From assembly GCA_934454435.1 (NCBI GenBank), contig CAKSGA010000086.1, forward strand, positions 1 to 10,412: a DNA stretch of 10,412 nucleotides, read 5' to 3'. Under the pieces are notes generated by a model that worked only from the letters and a program-made list of their open reading frames with translations, ran no database searches and was not told the DNA's origin. This DNA is from an uncultured Oscillospiraceae bacterium. GTDB taxonomy: Bacteria > Bacillota > Clostridia > Oscillospirales > Ruminococcaceae. Shown here piece by piece: positions 1 through 7,419 of this stretch. The translations under genes and the position numbers were made by a program. Within the stretch, counting starts at the first letter, position 1. The number at the start of each line of letters is the position of its first letter.

Positions 1-870
1 GTGTATCATCGAATCGTCAGTCTTTTCCCAGACCTCCGTACCACCATCGTATTTCTTGTTATAGCCAGCAAACTGCTTTATAGCGCCGTTTGAAGAACCT
101 GCTTCGCCTGCGGTGTTCTGGCTCTCCATGACCTCCGGTGAAGAGTTGATCTCCCACGGGTCAACCGGCTTCTCTTCGCCCTCTCCGGGGACCTCCTGAG
201 TTCCGCCAGCGGGAGAATTCTCCGCCGTGCCGTTCTGGGCTTCACTGGTGACGCTCTCCCCGGCTGCGGGGATCACGGTGTCGCTGTTGCTGTGAGTTAT
301 CGCACTGTAGCCGCCAAATCCAAGACCCGCCGCAGCTATCACCGCTGCGCAGGCAACTATCGCAATATTCCTCCCGGAGCTGCCGCCGGACTTCGCCGGC
401 TTTTCCGCCTGGACAGGAACCGGCTGCTCCACAGGCTGAGCCGGAACCTCTGCGTACTGGACGTTCTCTTCAGCGGGCTCTGCCGGAACGGCTTCTTCCT
501 GAGCGGGCGCAGCTTCTTCGGCCTGCTGAACAGGCGCCGGAGCTTCCGCCATTGGCGGCACATCGGCTATCGTCTGTACCGGTGCGGCGGTTTCCACGTT
601 CTGCGCAGCAGGAGCCACCTGCTGAACCGGAGCAGGCACAACCGGGGTGACCTCCTGAACCGGGGTGGGCGCCGCAGGAGCAACTTCCTGAACCGGAGTG
701 GGCGCCGCAGGAGCGACCGCCTGAACCTGAGCCGGAACCTCCGCAGGCTGAACAGCGGGCTGCTGAGCCGCAGGAGCACTTGCGGGGATCTCTGTTCTTA
801 CACGGGTACCGCAGTTCGTGCAGAACATCATGCCGTCCTCTATCTTATTTCCACAAACTCTGCAAAACAT
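1..870 (-). CDS. zinc-ribbon, Pro/Ala/Gln-rich single-pass membrane protein (C-terminus outside window)
   Basis: The frame is open from ATG at 870 to base 1 (290 codons) and continues off the left edge, so the C-terminus is missing. An N-terminal zinc ribbon has C3, C6, C17 and C20 (two CxxC pairs). Residues about 29-160 form a low-complexity Pro/Ala/Val/Gln/Glu stalk that includes an 11-residue tandem repeat. A transmembrane helix lies at about 168-188, after the basic/Gly/Ser stretch KSGGSSGR. What follows is acidic, Ser/Gly-rich and probably outside the cell, ending in a possible folded segment (AIKQFAGYNKKYDGG). The start is supported by AAGGAGG 8 bases upstream. It overlaps the stop of the upstream gene by one base (TAATG), so the two are probably co-transcribed and translationally coupled. 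I do not recognise a specific family; sensing or cell-envelope work is only an inference from topology. Confidence 0.85.
   Translation of the reverse strand, partial: MFCRVCGNKIEDGMMFCTNCGTRVRTEIPASAPAAQQPAVQPAEVPAQVQAVAPAAPTPVQEVAPAAPTPVQEVTPVVPAPVQQVAPAAQNVETAAPVQTIADVPPMAEAPAPVQQAEEAAPAQEEAVPAEPAEENVQYAEVPAQPVEQPVPVQAEKPAKSGGSSGRNIAIVACAAVIAAAGLGFGGYSAITHSNSDTVIPAAGESVTSEAQNGTAENSPAGGTQEVPGEGEEKPVDPWEINSSPEVMESQNTAGEAGSSNGAIKQFAGYNKKYDGGTEVWEKTDDSMIH
586..717 (-). repeat. in-frame 33-bp tandem repeat encoding an 11-residue Pro/Gln-rich unit
   Basis: Successive 33-base units at 685-717, 652-684 and 619-651 encode VAPAAPTPVQE, VAPAAPTPVQE and VTPVVPAPVQQ. A decayed fourth unit (VAPAAQNVETA) lies at 586-618. 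The first two units are nearly identical in DNA, which points to recent slippage or duplication, and copy number may vary between strains. The repeats lengthen the stalk between the zinc ribbon and the membrane helix. Confidence 0.8.
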
Positions 871-2576
871 TACTGTTCCTCCTTGATGTAATTCTCAAAA
901 GAGCCCTTCATAGCCTCGCTTTTGAGGACATATTCAGCCACGGCTGTCTTGGTCTTGTTATCGTCAGTGTCATAATAAGTACCGCTGACCGGGTTTCCGT
1001 TATCGTCCCGGGAGGTAATCACGCATGCAGATCCGCTGAGTTCATATTCAAGCGTGAACGAAACGCTTCCGAAGGTCACGTCAACGGAAACCGGCAGACC
1101 TGTTTCATCATCGAACGAATATACATACTCCGCCGTGTCCGTCTTATCCCCGTTCGTAAGGGTAAAGCCGGTGATCAGCCCGTCTTTCTGCTCCCACTCA
1201 AGGGAATAGCCGCTCTTTATCCTGGACTGTACGATACCCTCCAGCGACTTTGCCTTGCCGTCCTCGTCGTCACACCTGGAACTCTTGTCCTCAAGGATAA
1301 AACAATACTCGTTCTGATAAATGCTTGCGTTTTCTACCAGACCGCAGTCGGTGTAGTTGAATCCGGTGTAGCACTCAGTTATGCCATTTCGGGTATACTT
1401 CATATAATCGCTCATAACGAAGTTGTCAATGTAACCTCTCTTGAACACCGGGTCATCACCGACTCTTTCGCCTGTGCTTAAAAATCCGTTCTCATAGGTT
1501 CTGGAAACATTCACGCCGTTCTCATCGTATGAATATTCAAGACCCACGCTGAGCTTTCCGTCAACATAAGTGTTCTTGAACATGAGCTGTCCCTTATCGG
1601 TATAGCCATATTCAATGCGCAGTGTTTCAGCACCGTTGTCGGTGGTGGTTTCTTTCACGATCAGTCCGGAGTCGTGGTCGTACTCATAGACGGTCTTTTC
1701 GGTGCCTTTTGTGTGCTCTGCTAGCTTTCCGTTGTTATAGTAGCGGTACTCATTGCCCGCCGTATCACTGAGCAGGTTTCCGTCCTTGTCATAGATATAG
1801 CTGATGTCGGAATATGAATCCACCCTCGGAACATCGCCCATACCTCCCTCCAGACACAGAGTGCGCTTTCTCGTTGTATTATCGTTGGCGTCATACTCAT
1901 ATTCATAACGGCGATTAGAATAATCACCGCCAGATTTTCTAAACTCCTCAGACAGGTTTCCTTTTGAGTCATAGGTATAAGAATCATACACAGTACTCAT
2001 ATACATTGATGAAGATATCTTTGAAAGATCATCAATATCATCAGTCAGCGATATGTAGTTGGAAAAGAAAGAGTCATCTCTTACTTTAAGAATACCGTCC
2101 TCTATTGAGAAAGAGCGGGTACCATCATATTGTGGAAACATTTCATCATCTTCGGCAGCCATGGCACTTGTTTCTTTGTAGTAGCTTGCAGCATACTCCA
2201 CACGTGCGGAGTTCTCACCGCCCTCCTCTGCTTGCTCCGGAGCACCTGCTTCCGCCGTATCTGCTGCGGAATTCCCGGTCGCAGGCTCCACAGTTTCCGC
2301 CGTGACATCCGCAGCAGGCTTTGCCGCTTCCCCGCTTACCTCTGCCGATACTTCACCGGTAACGGCTGAATTCTGATTACCTCCGCTGATCATTCCGCCA
2401 AAGGTCCCGTTGAAAAACAGACCCGTGCCGGTTCCTGCGACTGCCACTGCAGCGCACGCCGCAGCCGTGATAACTGTCACCTTATTGGACAGCCCCTTCT
2501 TTTCCGGAACTGCCGCACCGCAGACCGGGCATACGGTGCTTCCTTTTTCTATTTTGCTTCCGCATTTGCACTTCAT
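870..2576 (-). CDS. zinc-ribbon membrane protein with extracellular YD (Rhs-like) repeats
   Basis: I chose ATG at 2576 because AGGAG sits 7-8 bases upstream and the protein then opens with a zinc ribbon (C3, C5, C16, C19). The longer frame to 2648 would begin inside the promoter. The protein is 568 residues. A hydrophobic Ala/Val helix at about 33-55 is the likely membrane anchor and is followed by an Ala/Glu/Val linker of about 90 residues. The outside part contains repeated YxYDxxGN-type units (YTYDSKGNL, YEYDANDN, YIYDKDGNL, YEYDHDSGL, YGYTDKGQL, YSYDENG) resembling the YD repeats of Rhs/teneurin proteins. I see no Rhs core or toxin tip. A C-terminal Thr/Val/Tyr-rich region may be a separate beta domain. 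It is the first gene of the operon with the gene ending off the left edge. The role is unknown; YD repeats often bind carbohydrate or form shells, but that is family knowledge only. Confidence 0.88.
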   Translation of the reverse strand: MKCKCGSKIEKGSTVCPVCGAAVPEKKGLSNKVTVITAAACAAVAVAGTGTGLFFNGTFGGMISGGNQNSAVTGEVSAEVSGEAAKPAADVTAETVEPATGNSAADTAEAGAPEQAEEGGENSARVEYAASYYKETSAMAAEDDEMFPQYDGTRSFSIEDGILKVRDDSFFSNYISLTDDIDDLSKISSSMYMSTVYDSYTYDSKGNLSEEFRKSGGDYSNRRYEYEYDANDNTTRKRTLCLEGGMGDVPRVDSYSDISYIYDKDGNLLSDTAGNEYRYYNNGKLAEHTKGTEKTVYEYDHDSGLIVKETTTDNGAETLRIEYGYTDKGQLMFKNTYVDGKLSVGLEYSYDENGVNVSRTYENGFLSTGERVGDDPVFKRGYIDNFVMSDYMKYTRNGITECYTGFNYTDCGLVENASIYQNEYCFILEDKSSRCDDEDGKAKSLEGIVQSRIKSGYSLEWEQKDGLITGFTLTNGDKTDTAEYVYSFDDETGLPVSVDVTFGSVSFTLEYELSGSACVITSRDDNGNPVSGTYYDTDDNKTKTAVAEYVLKSEAMKGSFENYIKEEQ

Positions 2577-2619
2577 ATTTTTTCTCCTGTATGTAAAGTT
2601 AGAATAATTTGACTTATTT

Positions 2620-2648
2620 ATTATATCACAAATCTGCCACTCTGTCAA
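2620..2648 (-). promoter_or_regulatory. consensus sigma-A promoter of the zinc-ribbon operon
   Basis: On the minus strand TTGACA (2648-2643) is separated by 17 bases from TATAAT (2625-2620), both perfect matches. Transcription should start near 2613, giving a leader of about 37 bases before the ATG at 2576. It implies strong, basal expression. Confidence 0.9.
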
Positions 2649-2826
2649 TAAATTAAGGTCATTTTGTTTCCATTTTTTTCATCATTGCCCGTTCAATTGG
2701 TTGTCAACGGCTGTCTGCTGCGGTTCTGTCAGAAACATTCTGGGAAAAGCTGTCGGTAACGATGGCACAGGCGCCGCCGCAAACGGTCATTATACAGTTC
2801 AGCGATACCGAATGTAGCACCAAAAT

Positions 2827-2857
2827 AAAAAAGTGCTGAAAAATCAGCACTTTTTTT
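2827..2857 (-). terminator. intrinsic terminator of the secreted-protein gene (near-symmetric)
   Basis: GTGCTGA (2833-2839) pairs with TCAGCAC (2844-2850) around an AAAA loop. It is flanked by an A-run and a T-run, so it can work in both directions. On the minus strand it begins a few bases after the stop of the gene ending at 2861. It separates that gene from the zinc-ribbon operon further left. Confidence 0.88.
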
Positions 2858-2860
2858 AAC

Positions 2861-3709
2861 TCAGCTGATGGTTGATTTTCTGTCGAGCGCTTCGTCCGTC
2901 AGCTTTCTGATCTTAAGTATATTCACTCCGGCAATATTGGAGATCTTGTCGGAAGCGGACATGACACGTATCTTTGAACCGTTGCCCATTATGAAATACA
3001 AATTATCAGACCTTGTCCCGGGATTACCGTAGCCGTAATCAGTCAGCCCGGAAACATATCCGCTCATGGACTTTTCGTCGGTCACCATTTCCAGCCTGCC
3101 GTAGTCGTCCGCCTGAACGAGCATACATACGGGCTTTGCCGAAATCAGTCCGGCTTCCTCATCGGAAAGATACTTGTATTTAAGCTTACCGAAGCATGCA
3201 ACATCTGCGTCAGGGCTGATAGAAATACCGTCAGCGTTGTATCTGAGCGTTCCGGTGGTGTTAATTACGAATCTGCTTCCGGCTGTCAGTGATAATCCCG
3301 CCTTTTCGCCGATGGAAAGAGTACCATCGCACACCAGGTTTCCGCTGACCTTGAGAGTTCCGCCGCTGACAGCAACTGACGCCCCCTTTTCAATGTACAT
3401 ATCACCATCTATGATGGCGCCTTTTTTCAGCGTGAGCTTCTTACCCTTGGGAATGACCAGCTCGCTGCATGCAGTGTCGCCGGGACGTACGTAAAGCGGG
3501 TTCTTCTTGACCGTCATGTTCTTTAAGAGGACTTGAATGCCGAAATCCGGGTAGCCATGATAACCCATTCCATCACCAAGGCTGTCCAGCTCGACCACCT
3601 TTACCTCCGGAGCCGTTACACAGCTCTGCGCCGAAGCGCTCAGCGCCGCACCGACAGAGATCGCCGCAGCAAGCGCCGCAGCCGCTATTTTCCTTACAAA
3701 TCCGTTCAT
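2861..3709 (-). CDS. secreted protein, putative right-handed beta-helix, function unknown
   Basis: The start at 3709 is preceded by GGGAGG with 6-base spacing and gives a clean Sec signal peptide: basic MNGFVRK, an Ala-rich core, and probable signal peptidase I cleavage after ASA at residue 27. The frame extends further upstream only by running through the promoter. The precursor is 282 residues. Residues about 80-170 show short alternating strands with regular Gly/Asp turns (KGKKLTLKKGAIIDGD, GTLKVSGNLVCDGTLSIG), as in parallel beta-helix or bactofilin-like folds. There is no LPXTG motif, lipobox or second membrane helix, so it is probably released or non-covalently held at the surface. I see no catalytic motif. 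It has its own promoter and terminator, although the acetyltransferase gene ends only 7 bases before the promoter, so read-through is also likely. Confidence 0.85.
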   Translation of the reverse strand: MNGFVRKIAAAALAAAISVGAALSASAQSCVTAPEVKVVELDSLGDGMGYHGYPDFGIQVLLKNMTVKKNPLYVRPGDTACSELVIPKGKKLTLKKGAIIDGDMYIEKGASVAVSGGTLKVSGNLVCDGTLSIGEKAGLSLTAGSRFVINTTGTLRYNADGISISPDADVACFGKLKYKYLSDEEAGLISAKPVCMLVQADDYGRLEMVTDEKSMSGYVSGLTDYGYGNPGTRSDNLYFIMGNGSKIRVMSASDKISNIAGVNILKIRKLTDEALDRKSTIS

Positions 3710-3752
3710 AATATACCTCCCTGAACTGTAAAATATTCTCTGGGTCAAGTAT

Positions 3753-3781
3753 AGTATATCATATGATTCAGAATTTGTCAA
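3753..3781 (-). promoter_or_regulatory. sigma-A promoter of the secreted beta-helix gene
   Basis: Minus strand TTGACA (3781-3776), a 17-base spacer, then TATACT (3758-3753). It begins 7 bases after the stop codon of the upstream acetyltransferase gene and lies about 45 bases before the ATG at 3709. Confidence 0.85.
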
Positions 3782-3788
3782 TAACCAT

Positions 3789-4340
3789 TTACTGCGCCGT
3801 ACGGCCGGTCAGGTACGCCCTGAAAAACAGGCTCGCAAACCGCCCTGCCCAGCCGGATATCAGAGCATGGTACTCCTCCGGGCTGACCGGCTTTCCGGTG
3901 CCCATAACGTCATAGGTCACAGGACCCTCCCTGATGATGCTGTCCCAGTCCTCAAACCCATTTGCGAGGTAGAAACGATGGCGGCTCTCCCTCTGCTTAT
4001 AGTTCTCTGCGGACTTATCCAGCTGCTCCCGGGCGAGAAACAGACGCTTCCCCGCATATCGCTCCCGCAGGGCTGCTATCATCTGACCTCCCATGCCCTG
4101 TCCACGGCGTTCCTCAGCCACCGCAAGATAGAACAGATACGCCATGTCGCCAAGCACCACGACATACGCCAGACCTGCGAACTCGTCACCCTCCAGCGCC
4201 GCCAGAACCTCCGCCCTGCCCTGCTTTGCACGCCTGCTGAGAAGAAACCATGGTGCACGCTCTTCCGCCGGGAATGCCGAAATATACAGCTCCCTGTACT
4301 GTTTAATATAGTCCCTGCTGCATGGTTCTAGTCTTATCAT
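3789..4340 (-). CDS. GNAT-family N-acetyltransferase
   Basis: The start at 4340 (MIRLEPCSRDYI) has GGGGGAG immediately upstream, with tight spacing of about 4 bases; the frame extends 18 codons further without a better start. The product is 183 residues, a usual GNAT length. The acetyl-CoA pyrophosphate loop (motif A) is visible at about residues 76-82 as RRGQGMG, preceded by the beta-4 strand AYLFYLAVAEE. The SRHRFYLANGFEDW segment matches the common GNAT motif B ending YxxxGF. The acceptor substrate cannot be read from sequence; small molecules, peptides and protein N-termini are all possible. It lies 50 bases downstream of the amidase gene with no terminator between, so the two probably share a transcript. 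Confidence 0.88.
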   Translation of the reverse strand: MIRLEPCSRDYIKQYRELYISAFPAEERAPWFLLSRRAKQGRAEVLAALEGDEFAGLAYVVVLGDMAYLFYLAVAEERRGQGMGGQMIAALRERYAGKRLFLAREQLDKSAENYKQRESRHRFYLANGFEDWDSIIREGPVTYDVMGTGKPVSPEEYHALISGWAGRFASLFFRAYLTGRTAQ

Positions 4341-4390
4341 ATTGCTCCCCCGTTGTCTGTTTGATGATGTCAAAAATCGTCCGCCGGACG

Positions 4391-5371
4391 TCACGCCATG
4401 GGCTCCGCCTTGCAGAAATGTATCTGCTCACGATCCTGAAGCGGCACGGAATACAACGTGCTGCCGTCAAGGTCGGCGCTGTGCATGTCCACTGCGGAGA
4501 TCTGGCTGTTGTTGTACGTGGTGTGGTAGTAGATACCCTTGTCAGCGTTCCAGCAGGATGTGTATATGGTGATCTCATATTTTCCCGCTGCAACCTCGCA
4601 GCAGCCCCTGACCTGCTCCACCGAGCCGAGTATGTGAAAGAACTGTCCCACGCTCTCTTCCTCGGAGCTGCCGGAAATGGAATTCGCCCTTGTGAACGCC
4701 ACCCTTACGAACCTTGACGCCGATGAAAGGTCCCCGGGGAGACCTATAGCGCCCATTCCCCGGCTGTAAAGCTCCAGTGGAATTCCCAATCGGTTTTCCG
4801 GCTGCTTCGGGGAAAGGCTCATATAATCGCTCAGGCGGGACATCTGCTGGCCGAACGGCGGTTCGTTCGTGAGCACCCCGGCGGGGTCGTCGTATATTTT
4901 CATACCCTCAGCCGTGGGCTCCACGACTATCGCCCCGGACTTGTCAGCGATTATCCAGTGCAGCCGTGACGCCGGGAAATTCTCGCTGAACGGAGTTCCC
5001 ACCAGCGTGATCTCTCCCAGCAGATTTCTGGCTTCCGCAAGGTCAGCGCACCGGCTGAGTACCCACGGAATAAACTCGAACTGCGCCACGCAGCGCCCCT
5101 CGCAAACCTTCGGATAGACTGCGCTCCTTGCGAAATTCAGCCCTGCCATGCCGAGCCCCTTTTCGTTCACTGCGTCATAATACAGCGGGTACCCATCAGC
5201 GATATGCGCCATTCCTATCATCGCATAGTGATGTGAAAGTTCTCCGTCATGCCTGAAATGAAATGGATATTCCCTCGGAGTTATAGTGACCATCTCACCG
5301 TATGAAAACTCATAATCCAGAGTTCTGCCCATATAGAAGCATTCAGTCTGATAAGTCGCTGCCGTGCACAT
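4391..5371 (-). CDS. choloylglycine hydrolase family amidase (bile salt hydrolase / penicillin V acylase-like)
   Basis: The enzyme is a 326-residue N-terminal nucleophile hydrolase, a normal family length. The expected catalytic set is present: C2 (exposed once Met1 is removed), R16 and D19 in GRTLDYEF, N79 in AGLNF, N169 in VLTNEP and R220 in SSASRF. This spacing follows the lactobacillus and clostridial bile salt hydrolases, and an Asn at position 79 fits that group. The start must be this ATG because Cys2 is the nucleophile. There is no signal peptide, so it acts in the cytoplasm. The likely reaction is hydrolysis of a linear amide: taurine- or glycine-conjugated bile acids, penicillin V or N-acyl homoserine lactones. 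Substrate class cannot be settled from sequence. It heads a probable operon with the GNAT gene. In a gut organism bile-acid deconjugation is plausible; in a rumen organism another amide is equally possible. Confidence 0.92.
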   Translation of the reverse strand: MCTAATYQTECFYMGRTLDYEFSYGEMVTITPREYPFHFRHDGELSHHYAMIGMAHIADGYPLYYDAVNEKGLGMAGLNFARSAVYPKVCEGRCVAQFEFIPWVLSRCADLAEARNLLGEITLVGTPFSENFPASRLHWIIADKSGAIVVEPTAEGMKIYDDPAGVLTNEPPFGQQMSRLSDYMSLSPKQPENRLGIPLELYSRGMGAIGLPGDLSSASRFVRVAFTRANSISGSSEEESVGQFFHILGSVEQVRGCCEVAAGKYEITIYTSCWNADKGIYYHTTYNNSQISAVDMHSADLDGSTLYSVPLQDREQIHFCKAEPMA

Positions 5372-5395
5372 AAATTGCCCTCACTTTCGTTTTTT

Positions 5396-5401
5396 ATTAT
5401 A
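5396..5401 (-). promoter_or_regulatory. putative -10 box for the amidase/GNAT operon
   Basis: A perfect TATAAT lies on the minus strand 25 bases upstream of the amidase ATG. The region at the usual -35 spacing (TATTTC) is poor, so the promoter may be weak or activator-dependent. Two direct copies of TGTGAAAT on the plus strand (5416-5423 and 5427-5434, 11 bases apart) lie just upstream and could be a regulator site. Confidence 0.5.
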
Positions 5402-5483
5402 GTATAACCAACGAATGTGAAATATCTGTGAAATCTTTGTTGTATAATGCAGGATTGCACACCAATTTTGCCTGAAAAAGTAG

Positions 5484-5489
5484 TATAAT
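5484..5489 (+). promoter_or_regulatory. putative -10 box for the kinase operon
   Basis: A perfect TATAAT lies 40 bases before the kinase ATG, without a recognisable -35 hexamer at 16-18 bases. A second TATAAT occurs at 5443-5448, also lacking a good -35. This is the only divergent intergenic region in the chromosomal part, so promoters for both directions must lie within 5372-5529. Confidence 0.5.
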
Positions 5490-5529
5490 GAATTGTATCA
5501 CCTTGATTTTTATTCAAAAAGGTGTTACA

Positions 5530-7407
5530 ATGAATGCAAAAGGAATAAATGAAGAGAGTTGGTATTATTTGAGAAAGAAGATCTGCGGTAACTGTTTTGC
5601 TACCATGAAGGGTTCAGTATGCCATAATTGTGGTTATCACGAATCGCCCTCAAAACCAGACTATGACGCCCTGTCCATCGGTACGGAGCTTCAAGGCAGA
5701 TATATAGTCGGAAGGCTGCTGGGCAAGGGCGGTTTCGGCATGATATACCTTGCATATGACCGTACGAATGAGCGGTCCGTTGCAATAAAGGAATACTATC
5801 CGGACGGTACCGCCATACGCTCCGGTGACGATCTGACGGTCGAACCCTTGACTACCCAGCAGCAGGAAAGCTATAACAACGGGAAAAAGCGCTTTGAACA
5901 TGAAGCTCAGCTCATTGCCCGTTTCCGGGAATGCTCTGAGATGATCGGCATATACGATGTTTTTGAAGAAAACGGTTCCGCATACTATGCGATGGATTTC
6001 GTACACGGAGCCTGCCTCAAAGACGTGATAAAGTCCGGGAAAGCAACGCCTGGTCAGGCTGTATACATAGCGCAGAAGCTGCTTCCGGCGCTGGACATCA
6101 TGCACCGGGAAAAGATACTGCACCGTGATGTTTCCCCGGATAATATAATGCTTTGCCCTGACGGCTCCGTTAAGCTGATAGACTTCGGCGCCGCCCGGCA
6201 GCTCAGCGACAGCACCCAGAGCATGTCCGTCATACTGAAACAGGGATTTGCTCCGCTGGAGCAGTATCAGCGCCGGGGCAACCAGGGTGGCTGGACCGAC
6301 ATATACTCCCTCGGAGCGTCGCTGTTTTTTGCCATGACCGGCATAACTCCAGATGATCCCCTGACAAGGCTGGAGGACGATACGCTTTTTCAGAAGGAGC
6401 TCAGCGATATACCGAAAAGCCTTGCGGAGATACTAAAAAAAGCATGCGCCCTCAGACCGGAAGAGCGCTATCAGGACGCCGGCGAGATGATGCAGGTGAT
6501 AAACTCCTGCAATATAGCCCCGGAAGAATTCACCCAGGAAGTGATACATGCAGCTCTGCACGGCAGCGAGGTGAAAGTCCGCAAACGTTCCCGCAGGATA
6601 CCGGTGATCGCTGCTGCAACCGCAGCGGCAGGGGCGGCGGCAGTGTTTGTTTCAGGGCTGTTCAGCCCGCCGGTAGAGGTCAGGATAGGTGGAGAAATGT
6701 TCCCGGTCACAATAACGGAACTCGACCTTTCAGACCGGGAACTGACGAACTCCCAGATATCAAATCTCCGGCACCTGAAAAGCCTGAAATATCTGAACCT
6801 TAAAGACAACTATATAACCGATCTTTCCTGCCTGTCAGGGCTGACGCAGATGGAATCGCTGCATTTCACGAACAACAATGTCACAGACGCCAGTTTTATG
6901 AAGGACATGAACGACCTGCGTGAGATCAGCGCCGAAAACACCGGCATTTCTGACATTTCTGTATTGCGGGGAAAAACGAAGCTGGAATCGGTATTTTTCG
7001 GCGACAGCTACGTGACCGACATCACGCCGATAATGGACAGCCGTGGTCTGAAGTATGTTGGATTCAACGAAGCGCAGATACCGGACATCAACGCCCTTGA
7101 GGGAATGACGGAACTGGAAACGGTCTGCTTTGCAGGCTGCGGCGTGACGAGTCTTGAACCCCTGCGAAACAGCAAGAAGCTGCGCAACATTTATTTTGGC
7201 AGGAACAACATTTCCGATCTTTCGCCGCTTATCGGCTGTGACATCGAGGAGATGTACATAGACATGAACCAACTGAACGGCGACACCGAGGCGTTCCGGG
7301 GTCTGACCGCCCATGGGTTTATCGTGCTGAACGGCAACGGTTACCGTGACGACCAGCTTGATTATCTGGTATCAACAATTAACGGGGAATTCACACTTTA
7401 CAATTAA
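5530..7407 (+). CDS. receptor-like Ser/Thr protein kinase with zinc ribbon and extracellular leucine-rich repeats
   Basis: The start at 5530 has AAAAAGGTG upstream; the frame back to 5488 begins inside the -10 box. The product is 625 residues. In order: a zinc ribbon (C19, C22, C31, C34); a Hanks-type kinase at about 58-330; one transmembrane helix at about 357-378; and leucine-rich repeats of the LxxLxxLxLxxNxIxD type at about 395-580. Kinase motifs are intact: glycine loop GKGGFG (65-70), VAIK lysine K87, probable helix-C glutamate E123 or E125, catalytic loop HRDVSPDN (D200, N205) and DFG (218-220), so it should be active. The expected topology puts the kinase inside and the repeats outside. 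There are no PASTA repeats, so it is not the usual PrkC/Stk1 peptidoglycan sensor. The following HTH gene is 12 bases downstream and likely a partner or target. The ligand is unknown. Confidence 0.93.
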   Translation: MNAKGINEESWYYLRKKICGNCFATMKGSVCHNCGYHESPSKPDYDALSIGTELQGRYIVGRLLGKGGFGMIYLAYDRTNERSVAIKEYYPDGTAIRSGDDLTVEPLTTQQQESYNNGKKRFEHEAQLIARFRECSEMIGIYDVFEENGSAYYAMDFVHGACLKDVIKSGKATPGQAVYIAQKLLPALDIMHREKILHRDVSPDNIMLCPDGSVKLIDFGAARQLSDSTQSMSVILKQGFAPLEQYQRRGNQGGWTDIYSLGASLFFAMTGITPDDPLTRLEDDTLFQKELSDIPKSLAEILKKACALRPEERYQDAGEMMQVINSCNIAPEEFTQEVIHAALHGSEVKVRKRSRRIPVIAAATAAAGAAAVFVSGLFSPPVEVRIGGEMFPVTITELDLSDRELTNSQISNLRHLKSLKYLNLKDNYITDLSCLSGLTQMESLHFTNNNVTDASFMKDMNDLREISAENTGISDISVLRGKTKLESVFFGDSYVTDITPIMDSRGLKYVGFNEAQIPDINALEGMTELETVCFAGCGVTSLEPLRNSKKLRNIYFGRNNISDLSPLIGCDIEEMYIDMNQLNGDTEAFRGLTAHGFIVLNGNGYRDDQLDYLVSTINGEFTLYN

Positions 7408-7419
7408 GGGGGTAACACG

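Noticed and set aside
292..1481. Plus-strand frames of about 200 and 233 codons opposite the zinc-ribbon operon
   Set aside because: They are antisense to genes with zinc-ribbon motifs, membrane helices and ribosome sites. Their own products are Arg/Leu/Ser-rich with no recognisable domain or ribosome site.
2762..2839. Plus-strand 25-codon frame (MAQAPPQTVIIQFSDTECSTKIKKC) in the 180-base gap between promoter and terminator
   Set aside because: No ribosome site or promoter, and it ends inside the terminator hairpin. It may be decayed sequence; I see nothing else convincing in 2649-2826.
3867..4717. Plus-strand frames opposite the GNAT and amidase genes
   Set aside because: Shadows of the two enzymes, which have intact catalytic motifs and ribosome sites on the minus strand.
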